64,000 nt of DNA from Siphlonurus alternatus (GCA_949825025.1 OX463781.1:1386066-1450065); one strand, 5' to 3'. Positions 48,322-59,012 are shown, counted from the stretch's first letter. The notes: a model not told the origin generated them from the sequence alone. Translations and numbers: made by a program.

Positions 48322-48801
48322 TTTCCTTTCACGCGACAGACATTAAACAACAATACTTACTTAGTTTACTAAAAACGAGCAGAAGACTTTAGATAGAAGT
48401 CATAATACCTGGATTCTCAAATCCAGGTGCAGTGCCACTCGTGGTGCATTCTGGAGGTGACATTAACGACCATTGTGACTGTGGTTTCCTCGTTCCCTTA
48501 GTTAAGTTGAGCAAATGCTAGGATGGATAATTTGAGCGTAATTCTCCCTCTTCTCTCTCCTGTATTTAAGTTATATGCACAGATACAATACCAAATTTTA
48601 GTGGGGGCTGTCTCCATAAGGCCAAAGTTAAAAATAGAGTGGGGAATTGCGTATATTGCCCATGTTAAATACATTTTTGGGAGGAGGGGAGGGCTGCAAT
48701 CAACCATTCTCCGCGCCTGATGTTAATTATGTGTTGTAACGACGATGGACCCTCAGGTGTAATATAAAATGTTCACGGACGCCTCGTGTTTCATGTTTCA
48801 G

Positions 48802-48884
48802 GCTGACCATCAAGGCGGGGTGCCCCATGAACCTCGAGGACTTCCCCATGGACACCCAGCGGTGCCCTCTCAAGTTCGGAAGCT
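48802..48884 (+). CDS. Grd: GRD exon 4 (complete Cys loop)
   Basis: An 83-bp exon reading LTIKAG, then [15 protein letters not shown], then PLKFGS. The two cysteines are separated by 13 residues, the invariant spacing of the Cys-loop family, and they flank the conserved FPMD core. The first base completes the Arg codon from exon 3 and the last T opens the Phe codon of exon 5. The acceptor is TTTCAG at 48801 and the donor GTGAGT at 48885. Intron 3 before it is over 13 kb and intron 4 after it is 7 kb. Both are filled with mobile elements. Confidence 0.95.
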
Positions 48885-48934
48885 GTGAGTTCATGTTTAT
48901 TTTTGTTTGATTTTTCCGACTTATCGTCCTCGTC

Positions 48935-49350
48935 CGCAATAATATCAGCTATGGAGTATCGACCTCAAAATTTTTTATTGCAGAAATGGATAGAGGGTGC
49001 AAATTTATGCTATACCCTGATTGTATTTAGATTTTTTACAGCCCGGAAATTATTTTTAAAAAAATATTGAAAGTCCTTTTTGTGACTTCATGGAGGTGGC
49101 AAATCCTATCTTTTTCTTAAAGAACGGCGTCTCGTGACGCCACAAAAAGGACTTTCAATATTTTTTTAAAAAATAGTTCCCAGGCTCTGAAAAATCTGAA
49201 AAAAATTAGGGTTGCATAACTTTGCACCCTCTATCCATTTCTGCAATAAAAAATACTGAGATCGATACTACATTATGAGCTTTAGTTTGTACTGATTTAC
49301 AGCTCATAATTGCGCTTACCTGAAATAGCAGATAGCTCATTATTGCAGGG
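48935..49350. mobile_element. AATAATGAGCTATCTGC MITE, copy 2, split by a family-B-like element
   Basis: Diverged left end (GCAATAATATCAGCTATG) and right end AGCAGATAGCTCATTATTGC as at 9279-9423. Between them, 48966-49255 has ATTGCAGAAATGGATAGAGG and CCTCTATCCATTTCTGCAAT ends, a diverged family B relative. It begins about 50 bp after the exon 4 donor. Confidence 0.7.
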
Positions 49351-50181
49351 ACGATAAGACATAAAATGGTAGTACTCAAAAAATGTAGTACACCCCCATT
49401 AAAAAACTCATACAATGAGAACGACATGCAAATTCACATTACGTAAGTTAAGACAAAGTGGTAAAATATATTTAATATAATTCATTCGTAGAAGATGCAC
49501 AAATTTTGGGTATATTAAGACTATACAAAGAGTATACAAAGACTAACAGATTATTAGAACATTTCAGAATATAAAAACAGAATTTCAGAATTAACATTAG
49601 CTTATGTTCATAATAATTTTCTTTTGTACATTTTTAAATATAAAAATTACAACCTTAAAATAAAATACTTTTAAATATATTTTAAATTTGGATGAATGAT
49701 TAATAAAATCATTATAGGAAGTTATTGTCATAAAATAAATGGCAATATTATTACATACAATGTGTGCATGATTTATTATCTGCAATAGTTATATATATAT
49801 ATGATAATCACTTAAATTTGCAATCAATGAAGCATATTAGTATAGCAATATCAAGTAAACTGTGATATTTTAAAACTTTAATTTTTACAACATATCTTTC
49901 AAAACCAAAGGAAACAAAGTAACACTTTTCTTCAGTTGATTTATCTTCTTATGTAACACAAACCGTGTTTGATCACCACGTTGATTTAATTGATTTATTG
50001 ATTTCCAAGTGACTTGAAAAGAGCAAAGTGGACGACCTACTTGTCAAACAACTTGACTGGCGATCGTGATAAGTTGCAGCCGGCCAATCGGAATAGACGA
50101 GATGAGGTTGTAATTGTTAAACTTAATTATTTAAATATATACTACTGGTGCAGAAAGGGAGATTTGAAACAGATGGAAAGG

Positions 50182-50465
<284 letters not shown>

Positions 50466-51309
50466 ACTCGCCTGGGAGGCACACTTCACACTGCGTCACT
50501 AATGGTTGTCACGACAAATCAATGCACCGTCACGATAATGGTGCATCGCCCCGAGTGACGATTAATTGCCAGCTCCACGGTGATTTTCACTTAGAAAATG
50601 CACTTTTAAATGCAAGTGAAACAGCCAACGTCGAGCATTGAGCGCTCTTGCGATTAAATTGCATTTCCAACTCATTTCTAAAGCTTCCTTTAATCGAAAT
50701 CTTCGTAAGATTGATAAATTTTCTGCGGCATACGCGCGCCTCTTCTGACAAGTTATAAAGTGCATATTCATGTATGTTTTTCTTGCGGGGTGACAGGCGT
50801 CACATTTGCTTCTGTGGATTTTATATTCCATGTTCACTAAAATCAAGGTCAAGGGTCAAGAGACAGTTTTGGTGCACTCGGATACGTGAGTGTACGTCAA
50901 AGTAGAGCTACAAAATTTTTGATATTAAATATTAAATTTCTTTATCCCAACTTAAACCTTGCTAGCGATGTCATTTGGTCAGAGGGCACTGAACTAAACC
51001 TGAACTAGACCTAGTGTCGTCCTTTCCAAACATAATAGTAAAATAATAATATTCATTTTACTGACTAGAAACAGACAAGATACAAAATATTGTCATAGTC
51101 AAATTAATGAAAAACTACTAAAGAGGATACAGGAAAAGTCAAAGCCCATATACTAAGTCCTGCATCCCAAATAAAGAAGAGACAACTTTTAAAAATTGTA
51201 CTAAATTCCACAATAACATGTTCATGACCTTGCAATTTTGCCTGGTTGTGACTCAGGAAACTATGGAAACCTACATCAGGATGGTCGGCAATTGGTGGAG
51301 AACCGTTAA

Positions 51310-51619
51310 TGAACAACCTGCATGATTTTTTTTTGTTACGGAAAATAATGGAGGGCATCAAATAATGTCACTCTGAATTTTTTCGGATTTTTTAGAGCAC
51401 CGGAAGTATAATATTGCCAAATATTTATTCACAGTTAAGATTTGAACCCATGCCCCTTTTATTCCATATCTTTTTATTTAAGAATTGACGTCTCTCTCTC
51501 TGTGCTTTCAATAATTTTTTAAAGATTTCCGAGCTCTTCTTAAATTGAAAAAAATAAAATCAGCATAACTCTGCACTCTCTATTCATTTGTGCAACAAAA
51601 TTATCATGCAGGTTGTCCA
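51310..51619. mobile_element. MITE family B, diverged copy
   Basis: TGAACAACCTGCATGATTTT to TATCATGCAGGTTGTCCA with a diverged centre. Confidence 0.78.
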
Positions 51620-51631
51620 TTACTTCCGTAA

Positions 51632-51705
51632 GTGAGTACGCCAGGGATCGAACTCACGGCCCTCCGATTACGAGACGGTCATTGGTCAGTCCAGTGTTGC
51701 CAAAT
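51632..51705 (-). mobile_element. tRNA-Thr(CGU)-like SINE head
   Basis: On the minus strand: CTCGTAATCGGAG anticodon arm (CGT) and GTGAGTTCGATCCC B box, like the head at 8994. It abuts the family B copy. Confidence 0.65.
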
Positions 51706-51984
51706 CGCATAATACACAATAAAACTAGTCCGTCAAATTTGTGACATCACACGGTATGATCCATTCCCTTTAAAGCAGAGACAATATTTACTAGTGTGTT
51801 TTATTCAGCCGCTTGTCTGGTGGAGTGTCGATGACAGATAATCACTTTTCAATATTCATCCTCCATTTGACACGGATCACGTCATCATGCATAATGCATG
51901 TCAAAATTCAATGCCATTCGAGTCTGGCAGTTTTTTTTTTTACTGACGAGTGCATTTTCAGTTGACGATGGCGATTGATGCTGA

Positions 51985-52200
51985 TGCTAGTGTGGAGCAG
52001 TTCGTTGATTGGTTCACGTCAGATCACTGAAGTGAAGAAACGTCCACCATGGAGACCATTTGGATAGATGACCATTTTCAACACAAATCCGTTGCACCAA
52101 TTCTAATGCAATTTCAGTTCAATTCTATTATTAATTCTGTAACGTCCACCCTGAAAGAGTTTTCCACGGTTCCCCCAGTCTCAGGTTATTAAATGTCAAC
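51985..52200 (+). mobile_element. 5S-headed SINE, copy 4 (degraded)
   Basis: TTCACGTCAGATCACTGAAG, GATGACCATTTTCAACAC and TTCCACGGTTCCCCCAGTCT keep the order of the family but with many changes. Confidence 0.6.
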
Positions 52201-52270
52201 TAAGAACTTTTGCTTCGCAATTGCTCCTTTGTTTTGTGAACATGGGGGATTTAAAGTTAGGCTCAGAATT

Positions 52271-52458
52271 AGCAGGGGCGGCTACAGCTCGCAGCTCTGG
52301 GGGAAGGGGGGGAGGGGGGTGCCCTATTCCGCAATGTTAAAATTTGGAGTGTGAGGGGGTGACAGGTGGGGGGGGGGTAACACCATCAATGTATTTTGGG
52401 ACATTTGGGGGGGGGGGTATCGCCTCCATCGCTCCCCCCTCCTTGGATCCGCGCCTGA
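52271..52458 (+). repeat. G-rich interspersed repeat, copy 1
   Basis: GCTCTGGGGGAAGG, CAATGTTAAAATTTGGAG, CAATGTATTTTGGGAC and CTTGGATCCGCGCC. A second copy lies at 55485-55650 in the same orientation. Confidence 0.7.
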
Positions 52459-52461
52459 GAA

Positions 52462-52732
52462 TAGAGGCTTCAAGTCAGCTGATTTTTTGGTGATCCCACC
52501 CGCTATACCAAACCTATGTAAAAAAAAACGTGAATTCGTTTTTCACCAAGAATAAGATTTTTCAGGGATAATTCCTTTACGGAACTTTGGTCCAAACTGA
52601 AAAATAAAGTAGATAATTCAAGATTTAGATTTTTTACTTGATTTATAACCAAGAAAAGTTAAAAAAAACACTTTGCTTCATTTTCAAGTGAACAAACAGT
52701 TGCGCAGCGAAAGCGCATCACTTGAAGCCTCC
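52462..52732. mobile_element. MITE family D, copy 3 (271 bp)
   Basis: TAGAGGCTTCAAGTCAGCTG to CGCATCACTTGAAGCCTCC; interior GGATAATTCCTTTACGGAAC. Almost the same element, inverted, is nested at 63525-63810. Confidence 0.87.
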
Positions 52733-53105
52733 ATTGGTACAGTACCACTTTTAAATCGATTGTCATGCGTTCGATCGACTGTTAAATTTCAGCCAATGCT
52801 GGTTATGTACACTCGTCGTCTTGGAAAATGTCCCACTTTCGGTCTTTTTAACCACCATACCCTGTTGCTTGTGTTATATTCTTACGGATGGTGATTAACA
52901 ACGCTGCTAAGAAAAAATTTTCTAGATGACGGAGTGTATAATGTGCATGCAAATTAATAAAAATACATTAGGATTCAACGACTGATGCATCTATTTATAT
53001 CCATGGCATATATTATAGCTGACCAATCTGATTGAGGTTTCCATGATTCCCTTAATAACAGGAAAATACAAAGTGAATGCTTGCATAGTGTAAAGACGCC
53101 CGAGC

Positions 53106-53506
53106 TTAAGGTAGAGATAATACAAATCAGCTGTTCAACGTAGTTCTCTTTGATTAACATGTAAAACTTTAGCAAATTCACAAAAATTCTAAAAAATTTT
53201 TTTGAGAGGCAGATTTTAGTGCTCAAAAGCCATACAAAAAATTTCAAAACAATTTATTGAGATGATTTTTCTTAATTATTTTTCTTTCAATTTTCAGCAT
53301 AGGGCTTTCCCATGAAGAGACAAACTAAAATCTTAATACAAAAAAAAATCGTCTCGTTTAATTGTTTTGAATTTTTTAAATATATGGCTTTTAGGCATTA
53401 TAATCTAGCTCTTAAAAAAAATCAGAATTTTTGTGATTTGCTACGGTTTACATGTTAATCAAAGGGGACTACGTCAAACATCTGATTCGTATTATCTCTA
53501 CTTTAA
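53106..53506. mobile_element. TTAA foldback family I, copy 3
   Basis: TTAA at both ends, AAGGTAGAGATAATACAAAT and ATTCGTATTATCTCTACTTT, interior with GTTTACATGTTAATCAAAGG. Confidence 0.85.
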
Positions 53507-54061
53507 AAAGTAGCTTAACAATTTTAAATTCAAAAGGTTTAAGAAAGCTTAAATTATTATTTTTTTAAATCCATTCTCTGTTTACAATTATAGTCTTTTG
53601 TTGAAGTTAATAGGACACGATAATTGGCAATAGTTAACCGAGGGCATATAGTTACAAAAAAAATCGTCTTTATATGTTAAAACAAACTGGAGAACAGTAA
53701 CATACTGACTGCTAACTAAGCCATTGAATTAATAAAATGTTCTAATTACTATCGTCAGGAAGTAAAATAATTTTCATGTGGGAGTTCCATAACAAAGTAA
53801 AATGAACATGATTGTATGTAAAACTTGTGCTTGCTGTTTTCAATACTACAGTTGCTTCAAGTCCATTATAAACAAAAGATTTCATACAAAGTTTTCCAGC
53901 ATACAAAAAATGAGCACGGAAGCTCAAGTAGCAGAATCAACTGTTTGGCCTACTAACGATCACGTGGATCTACCGAGTTTAAAACATCGCTAGTCTTTTG
54001 CGAGACCATCAAATCAAACTTAAAAAATGCTTCTTTGGACACTGCAAGTAAAAAAAAAATG

Positions 54062-54530
54062 TTTGTGATAGCACTGCGTGTTGTTTACGTGACGTGATAT
54101 ATCGGCAACCATGCATGTGTATTGAATTAGCGGAGTGAAAGCCAGTTGATGTTGCTTCTCTTATCATTAATACCTTGATGTTTTGTTTTTCCCCATATTC
54201 TTGCCCCGTCAAGGCAGAGTCTTATCGACAGGTGCTATAGTTTGCACTGCGGCCATGTCTGACTTAATTTATCCATCGATATTAGCCGTGTAGACGAGGG
54301 GGAACCATGGAAACCCCAAATCAGAATGGCCAGAGCACGGTCTGAACTGCACCTCCCGAATGCATGAGGCTCGTCTCTAACCAGACAGCGAAGGTTCTCT
54401 CGATCTTTTTACCTCTCCCAGTAGGATTCGAACACAAGACCTTCTACTGTGAGTCAGACGCGCTACCACTGCACCACCATGCTCGATAAAATATGATGTG
54501 AAAACATCTTTTATGACATCACCCATAAGT
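54062..54530. repeat. Family E repeat, copy 3, split by a tRNA-headed SINE
   Basis: Family E blocks at 54062-54185 (TGTTGCTTCTCTTATCATTA, ACCTTGATG) and about 54490-54530 (TTTATGACATCACCCATAAG) flank a minus-strand SINE. Confidence 0.55.
54190..54485 (-). mobile_element. tRNA-headed SINE
   Basis: On the minus strand the head at about 54400-54485 reads GGTGGTGCAGTGGTAGCGCG, then TCTGACTCACAG, then GTGTTCGAATCCTACTGGG (A and B boxes). The body ATGGTTCCCCCTCG and related blocks follow at lower coordinates. The acceptor stem is not intact. Confidence 0.72.
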
Positions 54531-55093
54531 GTAGACGTGTACATACCTTTTAAAAACCACTTCAATACGACTCATTCGTAAGATCGACATGCAAAATACA
54601 AAATCTCGAATTTCAAGTAACAAATAATGTATTCATTTATGTAATATCGGGGAAATTATTTGTTGACGACGAATAATGTTAAGAATCTGTAAAATATTAT
54701 TATAAACAGCATGACCATGTAATACATGTACATTATGTGAGTTTATTTTTATGCTCTTTTCTTTATAAAATGAGAAATTTAATGTATTTTTCTTGTCTAG
54801 CTTTAAAGTAAAGCAAATTACGATTACACATTATTATATTTTTATATTCATATAACGTAATCTATATTTATTTTATTTATTTATTTTATTATTTATTATA
54901 ATAAATTTTTATTTATTATTATTATTTATTATTATATAGACGTGAGCCAGCTGATTTGAAGTAAAAAATCTCTGTGGATTCTGAATTTGTGCACTGCAAG
55001 TAGCGAGCGTGTTGTGTTTACATATATAATAGTGCCTTCTGCTGCAGGCAAAAGCCAAAAGCTATGCCACGAAGTTTTTTTGCATTATCTTTC

Positions 55094-55195
<102 letters not shown>

Positions 55196-55484
55196 GTATA
55201 CTTATTATAATTAAAACACTATATATATAGTACTACATTATGAATCAATTAAATTGAACTGTGTTCCACAAATGTAATTTCTAATTTTTATATATTTTTA
55301 TTTTCATTTGAATCTAAATTAATAAAAAAATAACACGGAAAAAAAGATACTTTAGTAAATTTCTCCAACATATTTAAATATATTATACAAGTATTACTAT
55401 TTTCTCACTTCAAGCACTGCCATGAATAGCAATAATGCTTGCTTGCAGTCTGTGCTTTTTTTGATGAATCATTAACTTAATTAA

Positions 55485-55650
55485 ACGCGGCTCTGGGGGG
55501 AGGGGGGCAGTACCCTATATCGCAATATGTTAAGTTTGGAGCGCGAGGGTGAGTGGGTGGGTGCTAACCCCTTCAATGTATTTTGGAACCTTAATGGGGG
55601 AAGAGGGCGATCGCTGCTATCGCCCCCTTTTCCCCCTGGATCCGTGTCTA
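55485..55650 (+). repeat. G-rich interspersed repeat, copy 2
   Basis: GCTCTGGGGGGAGGG, CAATATGTTAAGTTTGGAG, CAATGTATTTTGGAAC and CTGGATCCGTGTC, as at 52271. Confidence 0.7.
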
Positions 55651-55886
55651 AATATACTGTAGGATAATCTTCCTGCATGTCATTTATTTGCAAAAAAAAA
55701 TAGAGTTTTAGCATTCATTTTGTGATCGTGATATTTTTTAGTACTGCATGTGCCTAGTGACCAATATATATCGTCCGTCCGCAACGCCTATGACGTCATT
55801 AAACATATTGATTAAATATTTGATACACGTTAAACAATTACGTGATTAAACGTGATATGATGTCTCAGTGATGGCATGTGTTACAG

Positions 55887-56021
55887 TCGGCTACACGACC
55901 CAGGACGTGCTCTACCACTGGAACCCGGCACGTCAAGTGGAGATAGCCGAGGACATGAAGATGTCTCAGTTTGACCTGATAGCCACGCCCTCTGCCAACC
56001 AGACAGACTTGCTCAAGGCCG
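55887..56021 (+). CDS. Grd: GRD exon 5 (loops B and C)
   Basis: 45 residues: the split Phe, GYTTQDVLYHWNPARQVEIA, then the loop C region EDMKMSQFDLIATPSANQTD and LLKA. Together with exon 4 the loop B region reads FGSFGYTTQD. Where RDL-type receptors have a Glu just before S-F-G-Y, this protein has Gly, which I believe is usual for GRD. N-Q-T is a possible glycosylation site. The acceptor is TTACAG at 55886 and the donor GTAATG at 56022. The base change from intron to exon is sharp: AT-rich flanks, GC-rich exon. Confidence 0.94.
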
Positions 56022-56214
56022 GTAATGCAAACTTAAGTAATCAAAATTTCTTTTTATCTCTTACTTAATAGTATTTAGAATTAGTTGCTTATAGTATTAG
56101 TCAATAATTATCGATTTCAATTCCTGTTGGTTAAAAAGCAATGAAAGTGAAAGCGAACAATTTTTGTCACTGTGGCTTGGTATAGCATGCATTTACAGTA
56201 TCTGCGGGGAGTAT

Positions 56215-56350
56215 AATTTTCTGTGGTTTACATCGCATCGGCAACGAAATAAATTCAATTTGTGGAATGAAGGACAGTTCATGTGTTTCATATTGTAATC
56301 TCTCATACCTTGATGCAAATTGTTCTTTATACCGTCACCAATAAGACCAT
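56215..56350 (+). repeat. Interspersed repeat family E, copy 4
   Basis: TTTACATCGCATCGGCAACG, CTCTCATACCTTGATG and ACCGTCACCAATAAGACC. It occupies much of the short intron 5. Confidence 0.55.
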
Positions 56351-56506
56351 GTATACAAATATAGGTACGCTACTCAACACATCACTCACGAGCTGATTCC
56401 ACTTAATCACAAAATCACCTCCCCTTGGCAAGTTAAGCAACATCACAACAGATGCTTCCATGTACTTTAAGCAAACCCAGGTGACCAATGTGCTCGTGTC
56501 TTGCAG

Positions 56507-56659
56507 GGGAGTACTCGATGCTTCTGGTGAGCTTTCACCTTCAGCGCCACATGGGCAACTTCCTGATCCAAGTTTATGGTCCATGCGTGCTGCTGGTCGT
56601 GCTATCCTGGGTGTCGTTCTGGCTCAACAGAGAGGCCACCGCTGACAGAGTGTCCCTGG
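56507..56659 (+). CDS. Grd: GRD exon 6 (pre-M1, M1 and M2 entrance)
   Basis: 51 residues, beginning GEYSMLLVSFHLQRHMGNFL and continuing through M1 (IQVYGPCVLLVVLSWVSFWL) to NREATADRVSL. The acceptor is CTTGCAG at 56506 and the donor GTAAGT at 56660, phase 1 at both ends. The residues before M2 are A-D-R where RDL and vertebrate GABA-A subunits have P-A-R. The 2' pore residue is Ser, the position whose Ala-to-Ser change in RDL gives dieldrin resistance. A second, altered copy of the 3' part of this exon starts 22 bp after the donor. Confidence 0.95.
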
Positions 56660-56681
56660 GTAAGTCAACACTCCGCCACAG

Positions 56682-56780
56682 GGGAGCCTGTCCGGGATCA
56701 GGTATATGTGCTGCTGATCGTGTTGTCCTGGTTATACTTCTTATACAACAGAATAGCCACCATGGATCGAATGCCTCAGG
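56682..56780 (+). pseudogene. Duplicated, shortened copy of GRD exon 6 (M1 exon 6b)
   Basis: The 99-bp segment is bounded by CCACAG (to 56681) and GTAAAA (from 56781). It has exactly the phases of exon 6: GG plus 32 codons plus G. It reads GEPVRDQVYVLLIVLSWLYF, then LYNRIATMDRMPQ. Compared with exon 6 it keeps the GGGAG start, VY, VLL-V-LSW, NR, AT and DR. It loses about 15 codons before M1 and the GPC codons. The losses keep frame, and several changes are silent (GTT/GTA, CTA/TTG, GAC/GAT, AGA/CGA), which hints at past selection on the protein. It replaces ATADRVSLG with ATMDRMPQG. It cannot be joined in series with exon 6 across only 22 bp. It is either a decaying exon or a rare mutually exclusive one. 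Confidence 0.8.
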
Positions 56781-57274
56781 GTAAAAACTGGGAGAGCTGT
56801 CTTTCAAGTTTTTGTCAAAGAAAAATTAAGCTAGAAGGATATGTGGCACCTTGCATTAAAGTACAGTCAAATCAATTTAACTTCTCTCCAGAATTAGCCG
56901 GAAGTGTGAAGTTTACAGCTCTTTTGTTTGCAATTTAGTTTTTAGACTTTACAGACTGGTTTGAACTAGAAGTACTGACCTATGTGTGAAAGTGTAACGC
57001 TGAAATACGAATATGAAGATGAGAAACCTTACACTTCCGGCTACTTCCGGAGGGAATATCATGTAAATTTAACAATAGTGACCTTCGTAACAAAGTATTG
57101 CCTCCAATTTTATCACCAAAATTATCGTCATACAATATTAATATTAAAGCAAGTGCGTCTTTCACATCGCGGTCATTTATACACCTATGTGTAGCATATC
57201 ACATAATATCACCTAATGCTGACTTGCATTTGCTGCCCTAGTTTTGTTATGACAGTGCAGCTGTGTTATTGCAG

Positions 57275-57408
57275 GCATCACTACGGTGCTGACCATGACC
57301 TTCCTCGGTTTGGAGGCCCGCACTGACCTGCCCAAGGTGCCCTACCCCACGGCGCTCGACTTCTTCGTGTTCCTCTCCTTCGTCTTCATCTTCGCAACCA
57401 TCATCCAG
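57275..57408 (+). CDS. Grd: GRD exon 7 (M2 pore helix and most of M3)
   Basis: The exon finishes the Gly codon of exon 6 and encodes ITTVLTMTFLGLEARTDLPK, then the M2-M3 linker VPYPTAL and M3 (DFFVFLSFVFIFATIIQ). The TTVLTM core with 6' Thr, 7' Thr and 9' Leu is the standard pore lining of GABA- and glycine-type channels. The acceptor is ATTGCAG at 57274 and the donor GTGAGC at 57409. It ends in phase 0. Intron 6 before it holds the exon 6b copy and otherwise nothing recognisable. Confidence 0.96.
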
Positions 57409-57827
57409 GTGAGCAGACCGACATGTCTGGCCAACTTACAGCTTCCAACGTGTGACTTTTTTTCATTTATTTTTTTTTTTTGCAAATTTGGATAGAGGAC
57501 TTTACACTAACTGTCAACATTTTTCAGATTTACTTTAACACTTATTACATTCTCAAAATCGAGGGGAGAGAAGCTGTGACCTAATACTTGTAGTTGTATA
57601 ATTGCTATACCTATATAGGCTTACTTAATATTATGTTGTATGAATATAACATAACAACTCTTGATTTTGAGTGTCATATATTAAAATCTGAATGTTTTTC
57701 AAACCATAAAAGAAGGTAATTGCAACAAACAATAAAAAAATCATGCAAGTTGCTTATTGTTAAATTAACCTGCTAATGAAGAGTGTCGAAACGTGAACAG
57801 TTTGTTTGATCTTGTATTTTGTTTGAG

Positions 57828-57995
57828 TTCGCGGTGGTGCACTACTTCACCAAGTACGGCTCGGGCGAGGTCTACTTCAACACGGAGCTCAACTCAGAGA
57901 CGGACAGCTCGGACAGTGACGACTGGGACAGCGAGAGTCCACTGCCCGCCATCTTGGGACGTGGGAGACGGAGAACTGACCTCGAACACGCCGAG
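57828..57995 (+). CDS. Grd: GRD exon 8 (end of M3, start of the cytoplasmic loop)
   Basis: 56 codons beginning FAVVHYFTKYGSGEVYFNTE, then an acidic Ser/Asp stretch ETDSSDSDDWDSESPL, then AILGRGRRRTDLEHAE. The acidic run is a plausible casein-kinase-2-type phosphorylation region, and GRGRRR is basic. The acceptor reads TTTGAG, a G before AG, which is uncommon; the family alignment IIQ-FAVVHYFTKYGSGE supports it over any nearby AG. The donor is GTGGGG at 57996, in phase 0. Reading past the donor would add about 13 residues and stop. Confidence 0.9.
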
Positions 57996-58556
57996 GTGGG
58001 GTGCATGGAAAAAATGTCATTACAGTGATTTGAAAGGTCCAAGAATTGTTGCGATTTTATACACGAATTTTTTGTGCAATGAATTTCTCATGCTAAAACT
58101 GGACGTGCAGATTTCATTTTTTTAATCTTACTTCATAGATCACAATAATTTTGTATACAAAGTTCTGAAAGCAGCTTTAAACAGGAAATGATAATTTTAT
58201 TTTATTAAATTATGTCTTTAAAATGACTGTTCTCAAAACAATCGTACCTCTTCTTTTTTTTAAATCACTTGAACAGGTAAATAAACCTTTAAAATTCATA
58301 GAATTATTTGTTTTTCATGGTTAAAGTAAAACTATAATGGTTGCAAATTTTTTGTTTTCTGTTTTTTTTAATTGTTTTGAGAATTTGTAAAAATAAAAAA
58401 GAAATTAAATTTCAGTATTAATATTTAGTTTAAAGGGCTTTTTAATATACATTTTTTTTTAGCTTTTGGTCAATCTAATAGCGCATTATGAGCGGAGTTT
58501 GCCTCGTGTCTCCAGGCTATCCTGAAAACCGTCCTGAAGTTGTCTCTTGTCCTCAG

Positions 58557-59012
58557 TCGGAGCGCATGACGAGCGGAGTGAGCCTCGTATCACCGGGCTA
58601 CGCGGCCAACGGAGACACATGCGTCGAGGTGATTCCCCTGTCTGCCCCGTCGTGCTTGTCGCGTGAGCCGCCCACCCCCTGGTTATGTTTCTCCGCCCAG
58701 CGCTCACCGCCGCGACACCCACACGGCGCCTTCCCCCTGGCGCTCCGAGAACAAAGGAGCCGCTGTCCAGAGCCTCCGCTAGCATCTATAGTGACCTCGG
58801 GGGCGGGGGTCCGGAGGCGGTCCTCGACCACCCTCCCCCGCCCGCCCCCTCCCTCCCAGCGCCACCGCCGAAAGAAGAGGACACCGAGGTACAACTCCGT
58901 GTCGAAGATCGACCGGGCGTCCCGTGTGGTGTTTCCTCTGTGTTTCCTGGCGATCAACGTGTTTTACTGGGTGTCGTACCTCTCAAGAAGCGAGTATATG
59001 AAGACAGCTTAG
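58557..59012 (+). CDS. Grd: GRD exon 9 (cytoplasmic loop, M4, stop)
   Basis: 151 codons and a TAG stop. It starts SERMTSGVSLVSPGYAANGD and passes through a low-complexity, Pro/Arg/Ser-rich loop (including RPPPPSQRHRRKKR). It ends RYNSVSKIDRASRVVFPLCF, LAINVFYWVSYLS and RSEYMKTA. The KIDRASR block just before M4 and the M4 helix are hallmarks of the family, so the frame is secure at both ends and open throughout. The acceptor is CCTCAG at 58556. The exon is strikingly GC-rich against the AT-rich flanks, and the + strand also stays open in a second frame from 58685 to 59089. The start of the exon is duplicated upstream, inside the intron. Confidence 0.93.
   Translation, partial: SERMTSGVSLVSPGYAANGDTCVEVIPLSAPSCLSREPPTPWLCFSAQRSPPRHPHGAFPLALREQRSRCPEPPLASIVTSGAGVRRRSSTTLPRPPPPSQRHRRKKRTPRYNSVSKIDRASRVVFPLCFLAINVFYWVSYLSRSEYMKTA

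Larger units (their letters stand above)
35441..48801. other. GRD intron 3
   Basis: 13.4 kb with no further receptor exon seen. Stretches without a named repeat (36130-37455, 37740-38540, 38935-39630, 39890-40255, 41608-42590, 43930-44485, 44870-45310, 45960-47110) are AT-rich. 37879-38280 has tRNA-like wording (GGTGCCGAGTTCAATGCCC) but no fold. 28190-28470 (intron 1) and 47730-48395 share a repeat with CTGTCGCGTGAAAGG. Confidence 0.8.

Noticed and set aside
58598..58957. Minus-strand ORF of 119 aa in the last exon
   Set aside because: Shadow of a GC-rich coding exon; no independent motif or splice support.
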